Assembly (NCBI RefSeq): GCF_029872055.1
Contig: NZ_JARXNQ010000003.1
Location: forward strand, 62,001 to 126,000
Reading direction: 5' to 3'
Length of the DNA stretch: 64,000 nucleotides
Origin: Sulfurimonas sp. C5
GTDB lineage: Bacteria; Campylobacterota; Campylobacteria; Campylobacterales; Sulfurimonadaceae
Of the stretch, positions 9,247-17,274 are shown piece after piece. The first letter of the stretch is position 1, and the number at the start of each line of letters is the position of its first letter. The notes under the pieces were generated by a model. It saw only the letters and a list, made by a program, of their open reading frames with translations, was not told the DNA's origin and did not search any database. Position numbers and translations under genes: made by a program.

Positions 9247-10245
9247 CTATTTAGCAGCTGCTTCAATTTTCTTTTTTAATGCAGTAACTACATCATCAGC
9301 TAAATCAGCACCAACTGTAAAACCAAACTCTTGAACTTTCTCTACGATTTCATCGTAAGATTTTTTACCAAGATTTTTTACATTTTTAAGATCATTTGTA
9401 CTCATAAGTACAATTTCACCTATTAGTTTAATATTTGAGCGATCAAGGCAGTTAAAACTACGAGCACTTAAACCTAAACTATCAATGTTTGTAGTTAGTT
9501 TTTTAAGGTCCGGTGACTCTTCAACTCTCTCAATTGTTGTTGGAGCTTTGATACTGATCTCTGAGTTAAACACAGCAAGTTGTGCATACATAACTTCTAA
9601 AGAGTTTCTGAACGCATCAACAGGAGAGATTTGACCATCAGTTTTGATGTTCATTACAACTCTCTCAAAATTTGGATTGTCTTCAACAAGAACATTCTCA
9701 ATTTTATACGTTGCACTTCTTACAGGAGTAAAGTAAGCATCTAAAGCGATGTAACCTTCTCCTAAGTCTTCATACGTATCTTCACTCGCAACATATCCAA
9801 TACCTTGCGCAATTTTGATACTGAAGTTAAGAGTAGAGTCTTCATTTAAAGTAGCTAAATGAGCCTCTGGAGTTACAACTTCAACTTCACTGTTGTTTAA
9901 ATCTGCACCAGTAATAGTACATGGACCAGCAAAGCTATAATTAATTTCAGCTTCTGTTGCTTCATTGTTAAGTTTGAAGCGGATCTCTTTAAGATTTAAA
10001 ATAAAATCTGAGATATCCTCAAGCATACCACGAACTGAATCGAATTCGTGTTTTGCACCTTCAATTTTAATAGCAACAGGAGCATAACCAACTGAGCTGC
10101 TTAATAGAAAACGGCGAAGTGGATGAGCTAAAGATATAGCGTATCCTGTTTCAAAAGGATATGCTATGATATTTGCTTCATTCTCACTAATTTGTTCTAC
10201 CTCAAACTCTTGAGGAGCAAGTGGAGTAGTTTTAATCTTTTTCAT
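9247..10245 (-). CDS. rpoA: DNA-directed RNA polymerase subunit alpha
   Basis: The 332-aa alpha subunit nucleates RNA polymerase assembly. The N-terminal dimerisation domain has [17 protein letters not shown] and the linker leads to a C-terminal HhH domain (about residues 255-320) with [21 protein letters not shown] and [14 protein letters not shown], which contacts UP elements and activators. Length and position between rpsD and rplQ are standard for the alpha operon. Confidence 0.98.
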   Translation of the reverse strand: MKKIKTTPLAPQEFEVEQISENEANIIAYPFETGYAISLAHPLRRFLLSSSVGYAPVAIKIEGAKHEFDSVRGMLEDISDFILNLKEIRFKLNNEATEAEINYSFAGPCTITGADLNNSEVEVVTPEAHLATLNEDSTLNFSIKIAQGIGYVASEDTYEDLGEGYIALDAYFTPVRSATYKIENVLVEDNPNFERVVMNIKTDGQISPVDAFRNSLEVMYAQLAVFNSEISIKAPTTIERVEESPDLKKLTTNIDSLGLSARSFNCLDRSNIKLIGEIVLMSTNDLKNVKNLGKKSYDEIVEKVQEFGFTVGADLADDVVTALKKKIEAAAK

Positions 10246-10270
10246 TCTTTTACGCCTTTTTTATTAATTA

Positions 10271-10897
10271 TTATTTCGAGTAAAGCTCAACGATTAAACG
10301 CTCTTCTACAGGAATAACAACTTCTTCACGCTCTGGTAAACGAGTAAAAATACCGAAAACTTTAGCAGCATCGATGTCAACCCATGGAGCAAGACCTGTT
10401 TGGTTTGTTAATTCGATAGCTCTTTGAATTTGAGCATTTTGTTTGCTTGATTCACGAACTTCAATTTTTTGACCTGGTTTAACACGGAATGATGGAATAT
10501 CAACTTTTTTACCGTCAACTAAAATGTGACCGTGAGTAACAAGCTGACGTGCAAATCTACGAGTAGTTGCAAATCCCATTCTGTATACTAAGTTATCAAG
10601 TCTTTGTTCGATTAGAGTTACAAGGTTTGTACCTGTATTCCCTTCTCTTCTTTTAGCTTCATCAAATAGTGCACGGAATTGTTTTTCAGAAACACCATAC
10701 ATGAATTTTGCTTTTTGTTTCTCGTTAAGTTGTAAACCATACTCAGAAATCTTTTTACGACGTTGACCATGTTGACCAGGACCGTAAGGACGTTTATCTA
10801 AAGCAGATTTACCTGCTAAACGACGCTCACCTTTAAGGTTTAGGCTAACTCCAAATCTTCTTTCGATTTTTTCTACTGGACCTCTATATCTTGCCAT
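10271..10897 (-). CDS. rpsD: 30S ribosomal protein S4
   Basis: The 208-aa primary 16S rRNA-binding protein starts [16 protein letters not shown]. The S4 RNA-binding domain ([20 protein letters not shown], then [15 protein letters not shown]) lies near residues 95-150. In other bacteria S4 is the autogenous repressor of the alpha operon, which makes the leader hairpins at 11830-11885 interesting. It lies 12 nt after rpsK. Confidence 0.98.
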   Translation of the reverse strand: MARYRGPVEKIERRFGVSLNLKGERRLAGKSALDKRPYGPGQHGQRRKKISEYGLQLNEKQKAKFMYGVSEKQFRALFDEAKRREGNTGTNLVTLIEQRLDNLVYRMGFATTRRFARQLVTHGHILVDGKKVDIPSFRVKPGQKIEVRESSKQNAQIQRAIELTNQTGLAPWVDIDAAKVFGIFTRLPEREEVVIPVEERLIVELYSK

Positions 10898-10909
10898 CTG
10901 TTAACCTCC

Positions 10910-11302
10910 TTAAACTCTACGACGCTTAGGCGCACGACAACCATTGTGTGGTAATGGAGTTACATCTTTCATGAATGTAACACGGATACCTTCAATAGCA
11001 CCTACAGATTTAACTGCAGTTTCACGACCAGAACCTGGACCTTGAACTCTAATACCTAGTTCTTTAATACCGTGTACTTGAGCTTTTTCAACAGCAGCTT
11101 CAACAGCAGCTTGAGCAGCGAATGGAGTAGATTTTTTAGAACCTTTAAAACCAAGGCTACCAGCAGAACTCCACGAAATCATATTTCCCATCTCATCAGT
11201 AATAGTTACTAATGTATTATTGAAAGATGCAGAAATGTGGATGATACCACGTGAAATATTCTTTTTTACAACTTTTTTTCTAACAGCTTTTCTTTTTGCC
11301 AT
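10910..11302 (-). CDS. rpsK: 30S ribosomal protein S11
   Basis: The 130-aa S11 of the platform binds 16S rRNA near the mRNA exit. Family blocks present are [48 protein letters not shown] and a basic tail ending [11 protein letters not shown]. It sits in the normal alpha-operon place, 11 nt after rpsM. Confidence 0.98.
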   Translation of the reverse strand: MAKRKAVRKKVVKKNISRGIIHISASFNNTLVTITDEMGNMISWSSAGSLGFKGSKKSTPFAAQAAVEAAVEKAQVHGIKELGIRVQGPGSGRETAVKSVGAIEGIRVTFMKDVTPLPHNGCRAPKRRRV

Positions 11303-11313
11303 GTTTTAAATCC

Positions 11314-11676
11314 TTACGCTGAACCAACAGTTTTCTTTTTACCCTTACGAGTACGAGCATTTGTCTTAGTTTTTTGACCACGACACGGAAGACCACGACG
11401 GTGACGAAGACCTCTGTAAGATCCTAAGTCCATAAGTGCTTTAATATCCATAGCAACTTTTTTACGTAAATCACCCTCAACCATATGGTTTTCACGGATT
11501 TCATTAGTAATTGCAGCTACATCAGCCTCATTAAGTTCGAAAACTCTTTTGTTATAATCAATACCTGTCGCATCTAAAATAGCACGAGAAGTATGTAAAC
11601 CGATACCGTAGATGTATGTTAGACCATACTCTACACGTTTTTTCTTAGGTAAATCAACACCAGAAATACGAGCCAT
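11314..11676 (-). CDS. rpsM: 30S ribosomal protein S13
   Basis: The 120-aa S13 of the 30S head starts [20 protein letters not shown] and carries the HhH-like [18 protein letters not shown] and the tail [20 protein letters not shown]. It is the second gene of the operon, starting 2 nt after the rpmJ stop, so translation is probably coupled. Confidence 0.98.
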   Translation of the reverse strand: MARISGVDLPKKKRVEYGLTYIYGIGLHTSRAILDATGIDYNKRVFELNEADVAAITNEIRENHMVEGDLRKKVAMDIKALMDLGSYRGLRHRRGLPCRGQKTKTNARTRKGKKKTVGSA

Positions 11677-11678
11677 GG

Positions 11679-11792
11679 TTATCCTTGTCTCTGTTTATGT
11701 TTTGGGTTCTTGCAGATTACTCTTACAATCCCTTTTCTCTTGATAACTTTACAGTCATCACACATTTTCTTTACTGAAGCGCGTACTTTCAT
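11679..11792 (-). CDS. rpmJ: 50S ribosomal protein L36
   Basis: A 37-codon gene read by eye on the minus strand: [18 protein letters not shown] then [19 protein letters not shown]. It is the zinc-binding (C+) form with the CxxC...C....H ligands intact. A GGAG ribosome site lies 8 nt before the ATG. First gene of the alpha operon in this genome; infA, often its neighbour, lies 10 kb away at 21896. Confidence 0.97.
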   Translation of the reverse strand: MKVRASVKKMCDDCKVIKRKGIVRVICKNPKHKQRQG

Positions 11793-11829
11793 AGAAAGTC
11801 TCCTCAAATTTACTTCTTTATCTGTTTTT

Positions 11830-11885
11830 AGGCGAAGCCTTATGCTTGCCAATACTTTTATCTAGGCAAATATGGCTAGATAAAA
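11830..11885 (-). promoter_or_regulatory. Two-hairpin leader of the alpha operon
   Basis: The rpmJ leader has two inverted repeats. The first in transcript order is TTTTATCTAG / CTAGATAAAA, a perfect 10-bp stem with a 10-nt loop (11856-11885). The second is AGGC-TTC-GCCT (11830-11840). No U-tract follows the first stem in the transcript, so it is unlikely to be a terminator. It may be an r-protein (S4-type) autoregulatory leader; this is inference. Confidence 0.5.
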
Positions 11886-11923
11886 ACATTCTAGCTTTAT
11901 GTAAAACAGTAAAGTGGACGGGA

Positions 11924-11929
11924 ATTATA
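11924..11929 (-). promoter_or_regulatory. Probable -10 box of the alpha operon
   Basis: Reads TATAAT on the minus strand, preceded by TTCTG, giving a leader of about 130 nt before rpmJ. No good -35 is visible. Confidence 0.55.
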
Positions 11930-11963
11930 CAGAAGTTAAGGTTAAAGTTTTATTAAGATTTAT

Positions 11964-12935
11964 TTAAACCCTTAAGTCGATTTCACTCATCACTCCAGCT
12001 GAACCGTTTTCACGCAGAAATACTGAGCTTTTTGCCATATTTCCTTCATCAAATTCAAAAGCAGTAGAAACATTTTCTAAATAGAGTGCACCTATCCCTA
12101 AATTTTTTAAAGAGTAAAATGTCTCCTCTCCATTTTTATCTTTTGTCCATATACGAAGTTTATCAAAAACGGCATCATTTTCATCAATCCAGCTATTATT
12201 GTCTTGATCATATTCTTTTAGATCGTCAAATCCGTCACCGCTGTTTGGACCAAAAAGTTCACTTCCGTCATTGACTATGCCGTCACTGTTTTTATCAAGC
12301 GTTAAAAAACCGCTTCCGCTTCCGACAAATGAAAACTCCTCCTCTTTTCCGTCAAGGTCTAAATCTAAATTTGTCTTTGACTTTGAAAACTCTACAGCTC
12401 CGTCTTGAAACTGAATAACTATAGGGTCAATTAAAGCATCACCAGCTTTAAAGCTTACAGACTCATGCTTTATTGTACTTTGCTGCATCGAAAAAGAGAG
12501 CCCGAAATCTATTTTTCTTCCATCTTCTAAAGTAACGTTCCCAACAGAAGCAAATTGTAATTTTTGTGAGTTTATTTCTGTCTTTTCATAACTATAATTA
12601 ATCCCCCATCCTACTCGTTCTCTTGGGTTTTCATTGCTTTGCAGATTTTCTTGTTTATTGTTTTGTGGATTAAAAAGCTGTATACGGATCTTTTTACCCG
12701 TTAAAATTTCTAATGCTTTAATAATTTTTTGCAACTTAGGATCGAGTGACTCAAAGTCATCATCCTCTTTTTTCACTTCTAAAAGTTTATATTTTTTTGA
12801 GAGCTGTAAAGTATCTTCTCTTCTTTCTTGAGGATTACGGGAACCTATCCATTGTTCCAAATGTTCACTCTCATGTGTAACAGATTTTTTTTCATAATTT
12901 GCAGCTAGAGCTATAGCACTTAATTCAATTTTCAT
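11964..12935 (-). CDS. EF-hand-like calcium-binding protein, probably sigma28-controlled
   Basis: The 323-aa acidic protein has no signal peptide. The C-terminal half holds calcium-loop-like repeats: DLDLDGKEEEF, DKNSDGIVNDGSELFG, DQDNNSWIDENDAVFD and a WTKDKNGEETF segment. The SELFGPNSGDGFDDL block occurs in many uncharacterised proteobacterial EF-hand proteins. ATG 12935 is chosen because AAAAGGAG lies upstream; an in-frame TTG further up is not supported. The promoter region carries the same 15-nt TTGCCGATATAGTTC as fliD, so it may belong to the late flagellar regulon. Function unknown. Confidence 0.72.
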   Translation of the reverse strand: MKIELSAIALAANYEKKSVTHESEHLEQWIGSRNPQERREDTLQLSKKYKLLEVKKEDDDFESLDPKLQKIIKALEILTGKKIRIQLFNPQNNKQENLQSNENPRERVGWGINYSYEKTEINSQKLQFASVGNVTLEDGRKIDFGLSFSMQQSTIKHESVSFKAGDALIDPIVIQFQDGAVEFSKSKTNLDLDLDGKEEEFSFVGSGSGFLTLDKNSDGIVNDGSELFGPNSGDGFDDLKEYDQDNNSWIDENDAVFDKLRIWTKDKNGEETFYSLKNLGIGALYLENVSTAFEFDEGNMAKSSVFLRENGSAGVMSEIDLRV

Positions 12936-12967
12936 GACAACTCCTTTTGTCAATTTGTGTTTGAACT

Positions 12968-12975
12968 ATATCGGC
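12968..12975 (-). promoter_or_regulatory. Sigma28-like -10 element upstream of the EF-hand gene
   Basis: The minus strand reads GCCGATAT, matching seven of eight bases of the FliA -10 GCCGATAA, 32 nt before the ATG. The -35 position (12987-12994, TTGAAAAA) is a poor match. The surrounding 15 nt are identical to the fliD promoter. Confidence 0.55.
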
Positions 12976-13003
12976 AAATTTCACCTTTTTTCAAATTTAA
13001 GTA

Positions 13004-13348
13004 CTACTCCCAGAGAACACTGACTCCATATTCATAATCTAAAATAACAGTCTTTGAATAGTTGATTTTTTTACCGTATTTTTTACTTACTAGCTCCACT
13101 TCAAGTTCTTTATTTTCCAGTAATTCTCTGATCTCTTTATATCCGAGCCACTTCCCGTAACGTGAAAGCGTATTCTGCCAGATTCTATAACCGCAGGTTG
13201 CATCGTCACGTAATTCAAACAACTCTCCATCTTCACTTTTCCAATGGGCATTACTACACGCATAGAGTTTTACTTTTTTTCCGCGTACTTCTTTGTCTCG
13301 AACTTCTATTTCACCATCTTCACAGTAGGGACATTTTCCTAGTTGCAT
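13004..13348 (-). CDS. Small zinc-ribbon-like protein, unknown
   Basis: A 114-aa protein with an N-terminal zinc-finger-like pattern: CPYCEDGEIEV then LYACSNAHW and a later Cys in DATCGYRIW, resembling topoisomerase-type zinc ribbons. The C-terminal part (YKEIRELLENKELEVELVSKK) is helix-strand. No signal peptide. It is a lone gene in a mixed block; I do not recognise a named family. Confidence 0.6.
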   Translation of the reverse strand: MQLGKCPYCEDGEIEVRDKEVRGKKVKLYACSNAHWKSEDGELFELRDDATCGYRIWQNTLSRYGKWLGYKEIRELLENKELEVELVSKKYGKKINYSKTVILDYEYGVSVLWE

Positions 13349-13444
13349 ACAAAACTCCCGTTCATTAAATATGCAAAATTATATTCCTATTTACCCTCAA
13401 ACGTTAAACTTATTGCAAGATGACATATTTTCTAGGATAATTTC

Positions 13445-13873
13445 ATGAGACTCTGGTCTATACACCCTAAATATTTGGACGCAAAAGGTTTGGTAGCATT
13501 ATGGCGTGAAGGTTTATTGGCACAAAACGTTTTACACAATAAGACCAAAGGGTATAAAAATCACCCCCAATTGATACGATTTAAAAATACTCAAGATCCT
13601 CAGAGTGCTATCGAGTGTTATCTTCACAGTGTAGTCGATGAAGCAGATAAGCGAGGGTATAAGTTCAATAGGGATAAAATTCTAAGTAACAAGCAGTGTC
13701 ACACTATACATGTTAACAGTAAGCAGCTTTCATATGAATTCACTCATCTTTTAAATAAACTAAAAACAAGAGATCCTGAGCGTTATCAAAAACTCGAAGC
13801 GCTAAAAGAGATAGAGACTCACCCCTTATTTGAAAAAATTGAAGGCCCTGTAGAGGATTGGGAAATAATTTAG
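13445..13873 (+). CDS. Pyrimidine dimer DNA glycosylase (T4 endonuclease V family)
   Basis: The 142-aa protein matches the Pyr_excise family, whose members cut the glycosyl bond at UV-induced cyclobutane dimers and nick the DNA. Family features are the N-terminal MRLWSIHPKYLDAKGLVALW and REGLLAQNVL, then KGYKNHPQLIRF. The mature N-terminal residue after Met removal would be the nucleophile in the T4 paradigm (Thr2 there); here it is Arg2, as in the bacterial branch, so chemistry may differ. A 16-nt stop-to-box gap separates it from the Crp/Fnr gene. Confidence 0.8.
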   Translation: MRLWSIHPKYLDAKGLVALWREGLLAQNVLHNKTKGYKNHPQLIRFKNTQDPQSAIECYLHSVVDEADKRGYKFNRDKILSNKQCHTIHVNSKQLSYEFTHLLNKLKTRDPERYQKLEALKEIETHPLFEKIEGPVEDWEII

Positions 13874-13906
13874 GCAAAGTTATTATCTCTTTTTTCGATC
13901 TTTTGC

Positions 13907-13912
13907 TAGAAT
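13907..13912 (+). promoter_or_regulatory. Probable -10 box just upstream of the Crp/Fnr gene
   Basis: TAGAAT lies only 6 nt before the ATG at 13919. Initiation from this box would give an almost leaderless mRNA, and no Shine-Dalgarno sequence is visible there. Confidence 0.4.
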
Positions 13913-13918
13913 AACAAA

Positions 13919-14602
13919 ATGCAAAAAGAATCAAATGAAATAGAACTACTCGGGAATTTAAATAAAAGCTTTGAAGATGAGTTTTACAAATATGCAAAAT
14001 CTTTGGAGTTCAAAAAAGGAAGCAGTGCTTTTCATTCCGATGATCTTTTAAAAAACTTCTATATTGTTGTCAGCGGTAAAATTAAAACCTATCAAATAAA
14101 CTTTGAAAACGACAAAGAACAAACTATCTTTATATACAGACGCGGAGATATGTTTGATGTTATCACTTTGCTGGACAATCAGGTACACGATGTACTTTAC
14201 GAAGTACTTGAGGATTGTACCGTTTTAGAATTACCTCTGGAGCGTGTACAATACTGGCTTGAGAACGATCCAACTTTCAGTAAAAAGTTTTTTCCCTATC
14301 TTGCAGCACAAATGCGCCATACGGAGGAGCTAAGTACAGACCTTGCCCTGTACAATACGCAAGACAGGCTCATCAATCTTTTGGTTGATAATCTCAACCA
14401 AGAAAAACATTTCAAGTACCAGCTTTTACAAAACCTTTCAAATTCAGAGATCGCAAAACTGCTTGGAACGGTTCGCCATGTAATTGAACGTGCACTCAAA
14501 CAACTCAAAGCTGATAATATTATTGAAACAAGCAGAAAAAATATCACAATCAAAAGTTTCCAAAAACTACTAGATAAAACTTCACAACTTCTTCTAAAAT
14601 AG
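13919..14602 (+). CDS. Crp/Fnr family transcriptional regulator
   Basis: The 227-aa protein has an N-terminal cyclic-nucleotide-binding-type beta barrel (about residues 25-140, with FYIVVSGKIKTYQ and YRRGDMFDVITLLDN) and a C-terminal winged HTH (SNSEIAKLLGTVRHVIERALKQL). It lacks the N-terminal Cys cluster of true Fnr, so it does not look like a [4Fe-4S] oxygen sensor. Effector unknown. The upstream box at 13907-13912 suggests a very short leader. Confidence 0.88.
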   Translation: MQKESNEIELLGNLNKSFEDEFYKYAKSLEFKKGSSAFHSDDLLKNFYIVVSGKIKTYQINFENDKEQTIFIYRRGDMFDVITLLDNQVHDVLYEVLEDCTVLELPLERVQYWLENDPTFSKKFFPYLAAQMRHTEELSTDLALYNTQDRLINLLVDNLNQEKHFKYQLLQNLSNSEIAKLLGTVRHVIERALKQLKADNIIETSRKNITIKSFQKLLDKTSQLLLK

Positions 14603-14691
14603 TAATTTCACATTTACTCAATATTAAAAAAGCAGTTATACAATTGAGATTAACGGAATATATTTTCCGATTTTTCAATAAAGGAGAACCG

Positions 14692-15195
14692 ATGAAACGA
14701 TTGATTCATATTTTAGCTTTTTTATCAGTTTTAACAAGTGTTGCGTTTGCCGATCCGATTTTTGTAAATGATCCGTATGAAGATGAATTTGCCAAGATGC
14801 AGAAATATTTCAATTCGATGCTTGACAAACACATGAGTGCTCCGGCTATTACTAACTATAATTATCCTAGAACAAATATTCAAGATAAAGAAAAACAGAT
14901 CATCATTGAATTCGATCTTGCCGGTGTTGAGAAAAAAGATATCAAGCTCTCGATTGATGATCATAATGTTCTAAACCTCGAAGGGAAAAAAGAACAGAAA
15001 ATCGAAGAGAAAGATAAAGATGGAAACTATGTAAGAAAAGAGATCTTTTACGGCAGTTTTCAAAAAGCAATACAGCTTCCAGAGAATGCTCAAAGTGAAA
15101 AACTTGAAACAAACTATAAAGATGGAATTTTGACAATAACGATTCCAAAAAAACCTGTTAAAAAACCAGAAGTAAAAGTTATTCCTATAAACTAA
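14692..15195 (+). CDS. Hsp20/alpha-crystallin small heat shock protein with signal peptide
   Basis: The 167-aa protein has a Sec signal peptide (MKRLIHILAFLSVLTSVAFA, then DPIF), followed by an alpha-crystallin domain (about residues 60-155) with IIIEFDLAGVEKKDIKLSI, KEIFYGSFQKAIQLP, the conserved NYKDGILTITIPK and a terminal VIPI-type I-x-I motif. Small Hsps are normally cytoplasmic, so this one is predicted periplasmic. ATG 14692 is chosen for its AAAGGAG site; an in-frame TTG at 14644 lies too far upstream and would bury the signal peptide. Confidence 0.85.
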   Translation: MKRLIHILAFLSVLTSVAFADPIFVNDPYEDEFAKMQKYFNSMLDKHMSAPAITNYNYPRTNIQDKEKQIIIEFDLAGVEKKDIKLSIDDHNVLNLEGKKEQKIEEKDKDGNYVRKEIFYGSFQKAIQLPENAQSEKLETNYKDGILTITIPKKPVKKPEVKVIPIN

Positions 15196-15223
15196 CTAAG
15201 TTTTTTAGGATAAAATTCGCTTT

Positions 15224-16483
15224 ATGAATAGCTACGAAGAAAAATTTAATAAAGCAATACAAAACACCTTTTTTCATAAGCTCAGTGATGAGGATCGAAA
15301 CTTTATTCAAAACAAATCTTACGAATTAAAGTTTTCCCATCAAGAGCTTAAACAAATTGTTGATATCACTCGTGATCTTGAACTTTGGAATGAAGGAAGT
15401 ATTCAAGATATTTTTCCCGATCATGAACAAAAAAAGGTTGTCTTTACACAACTGAAAAAAGCATACGAAGATCTTCGTAACAAACCAAATTCGTATGAAA
15501 ACTTTACACTTAAAAATATTCCCCAAGAACAAAAGTTCACTTTCACTTCAAAACCAAAAGAGGGTTTTGGACTCGGTCTTTGTCCTGTTGCCAGTGAAAA
15601 AACACGTTGCTGTAATCTTTTAACACTTGATGCGGTTGAATCGTGCGGCTTTGACTGTTCTTACTGTTCGATCCAGAGTTTTTACAATCAAAACAATGTG
15701 ACATTTGACTCTAATTTCCATGAGAAGCTCAAAAACCTCAACCTCGATCCGAATAAAACTTATCACATAGGTACGGGACAGAGTTCAGACTCTTTGATGT
15801 GGGGAAACCGTGAGGGGCTCTTAGACTCCCTTTTTGAATTTGCCCGCACTAATCCAAACGTGATTTTGGAGTTTAAAACAAAGTCGGACAATATCTCTTA
15901 CTTTTTAGAAAACGATGTACCGAAAAATATTCTTTGTACTTGGAGTTTAAATACCCAAACAATCATTGACAACGAAGAGCATCTGACGGCATCGTTAGAA
16001 AAAAGGATCAATGCTGCCAGAAAAGTTGCCGATAAAGGTGTAAAAGTCGGTTTTCATTTCCATCCGATTGTAGAATATGTCGACTATCTTGATGAATATA
16101 AAGAGGTTTATACAAAACTGCTAGATACTTTTACTTCTAAAGAGGTAGCACTTGTCAGTTTTGGGACATTAACATTTATCAAACCTGTAATCAAACAGTT
16201 GCGATCTCGTGACTTTAGAACCAAGATCACACAAATACCCCACGAAGATGCAAGTGGAAAAACTTCTTACCCGTATGCTACAAAAATTGAAATGTTTAAA
16301 CATGCGTATGAGAGTTTCAAACCTTGGCAAAGCGGAGAGGATAAAGTATTTTTCTATCTTTGTATGGAACCGCATGAGCTCTGGAAAGACACATTCGGCT
16401 ACCAATATTCTACAAATAACGACTTTGAACATGCAATGCTGGAAGCGTATTGTAAAAAAGTGGGGCAGGAGTATTTACTCTAA
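15224..16483 (+). CDS. Spore photoproduct lyase-like radical SAM enzyme
   Basis: The 419-aa protein has the radical-SAM cluster motif CGFDCSYCSIQ (CX3CX2C) at about residues 144-151. Blocks shared with SplB follow: LEFKTKSDNI, TWSLNTQTII, ARKVADKGVKVGFHFHPI. SplB reverses a thymine dimer (spore photoproduct) with SAM chemistry. This organism should not sporulate, so the substrate may be another DNA lesion. It lies close to the pyrimidine dimer glycosylase and Hsp20 genes. Its 3' end overlaps the convergent lipoprotein gene by 9 nt. Confidence 0.8.
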   Translation: MNSYEEKFNKAIQNTFFHKLSDEDRNFIQNKSYELKFSHQELKQIVDITRDLELWNEGSIQDIFPDHEQKKVVFTQLKKAYEDLRNKPNSYENFTLKNIPQEQKFTFTSKPKEGFGLGLCPVASEKTRCCNLLTLDAVESCGFDCSYCSIQSFYNQNNVTFDSNFHEKLKNLNLDPNKTYHIGTGQSSDSLMWGNREGLLDSLFEFARTNPNVILEFKTKSDNISYFLENDVPKNILCTWSLNTQTIIDNEEHLTASLEKRINAARKVADKGVKVGFHFHPIVEYVDYLDEYKEVYTKLLDTFTSKEVALVSFGTLTFIKPVIKQLRSRDFRTKITQIPHEDASGKTSYPYATKIEMFKHAYESFKPWQSGEDKVFFYLCMEPHELWKDTFGYQYSTNNDFEHAMLEAYCKKVGQEYLL

Positions 16484-16909
16484 AATATATACCTGTTCAA
16501 CTTTTCCGTGAGCTTTAATCACTTGTACCCTATCGCCTACGTTGTATCCTTTTCCTTTGACTACAGTTACAATATCTTGACCATTATCTAGATCTATGAA
16601 TAGTTCAGACGCATTAGCTTTTCCAACCTCACTACCTACATATGCACCACCAAGACCACCAGCAAGTGTTGTGAGGGTAGTACCTCTGCCACCTCCGAGA
16701 GTTGTTCCAAGCACAGTACCAACGATTGCGCCAATAAATGTTCCCGTTCCATCATCACTGATAACTACAGGACGAACACTTGTAACAGTACCTAATTCGT
16801 AAGTTTTAATCTGATTATAACTTTTCCCATCATACTCAGGTCCCTGATTCGTTGCACATCCACTGAAGATCATACAAGTAAGCAACGATCCATATAAAAT
16901 ACTTTTCAT
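16475..16909 (-). CDS. Glycine-zipper outer-membrane lipoprotein (SlyB/Pcp-like)
   Basis: The 144-aa protein has a lipoprotein signal with lipobox MIFSGC. A Gly-rich hydrophobic segment (GTGTFIGAIVGTVLGTTLGG, then GLGGAYVGSEVGK) forms the glycine-zipper 2TM domain, and a small beta domain (DIVTVVKGKGYNVGDRVQVI) follows. SlyB-type proteins stabilise the outer membrane in gamma-proteobacteria; the role here is inferred only. Confidence 0.85.
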   Translation of the reverse strand: MKSILYGSLLTCMIFSGCATNQGPEYDGKSYNQIKTYELGTVTSVRPVVISDDGTGTFIGAIVGTVLGTTLGGGRGTTLTTLAGGLGGAYVGSEVGKANASELFIDLDNGQDIVTVVKGKGYNVGDRVQVIKAHGKVEQVYILE

Positions 16910-16931
16910 GTTATACTCCTTGACTTAGATA

Positions 16932-17273
16932 TTATACTCTTTTTAAATACCCCAGCTGTTTTTTATCTACTACAATATCGAGTACTTTACAAAGGGCTTC
17001 TTTCTTTGAGGGAGCATAACTTTTGATGGTATTAGTAGGGTTGTGGTTTTGAATCCCTCCATATTCTCTTTGGATTAGATAATCACCAAAAAGTGTCTGA
17101 TAAATATTGATTTTATAATAATAAACTTTCTCATTTGAACTTTTAAAAAGTACCATTTTCTCACTTTTAACTATTTTACATTGACTCAGCAATAAATATT
17201 CCCAGAATACATCAATATATCTTGATATATTAAAACAATCTCGATATACTTTCTCAAAAAATTCAAGGCTCAT
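16932..17273 (-). CDS. WGR-domain-like small protein
   Basis: The C-terminal 75 residues (MVLFKSSNEKVYYYKINIYQ ... LIQREYGGIQ) resemble a WGR domain, named for its Trp-Gly-Arg motif; here the motif is degenerate. The domain occurs alone or in PARP and DNA-repair proteins. The start is uncertain: ATG 17273 gives 113 aa and lies 1 nt from the divergent arsB ATG, while ATG 17156 gives only the WGR domain. Ribosome sites are weak for both. Function unknown. Confidence 0.55.
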   Translation of the reverse strand: MSLEFFEKVYRDCFNISRYIDVFWEYLLLSQCKIVKSEKMVLFKSSNEKVYYYKINIYQTLFGDYLIQREYGGIQNHNPTNTIKSYAPSKKEALCKVLDIVVDKKQLGYLKRV

Positions 17274-17274
17274 T

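Noticed and set aside
11856-11885. 10-bp hairpin before rpmJ as a transcription terminator
   Set aside because: No U-tract follows on the strand that is transcribed, and it lies downstream of a TATAAT box and upstream of rpmJ, so it belongs to the leader.
13919-14602. Assignment of the Crp/Fnr gene as Fnr oxygen sensor
   Set aside because: The N-terminal cysteine cluster required for the [4Fe-4S] centre is absent.
14644-14691. Upstream in-frame TTG start for the Hsp20 gene
   Set aside because: It would add 16 residues before a complete signal peptide; ATG 14692 has an AAAGGAG site at proper distance.
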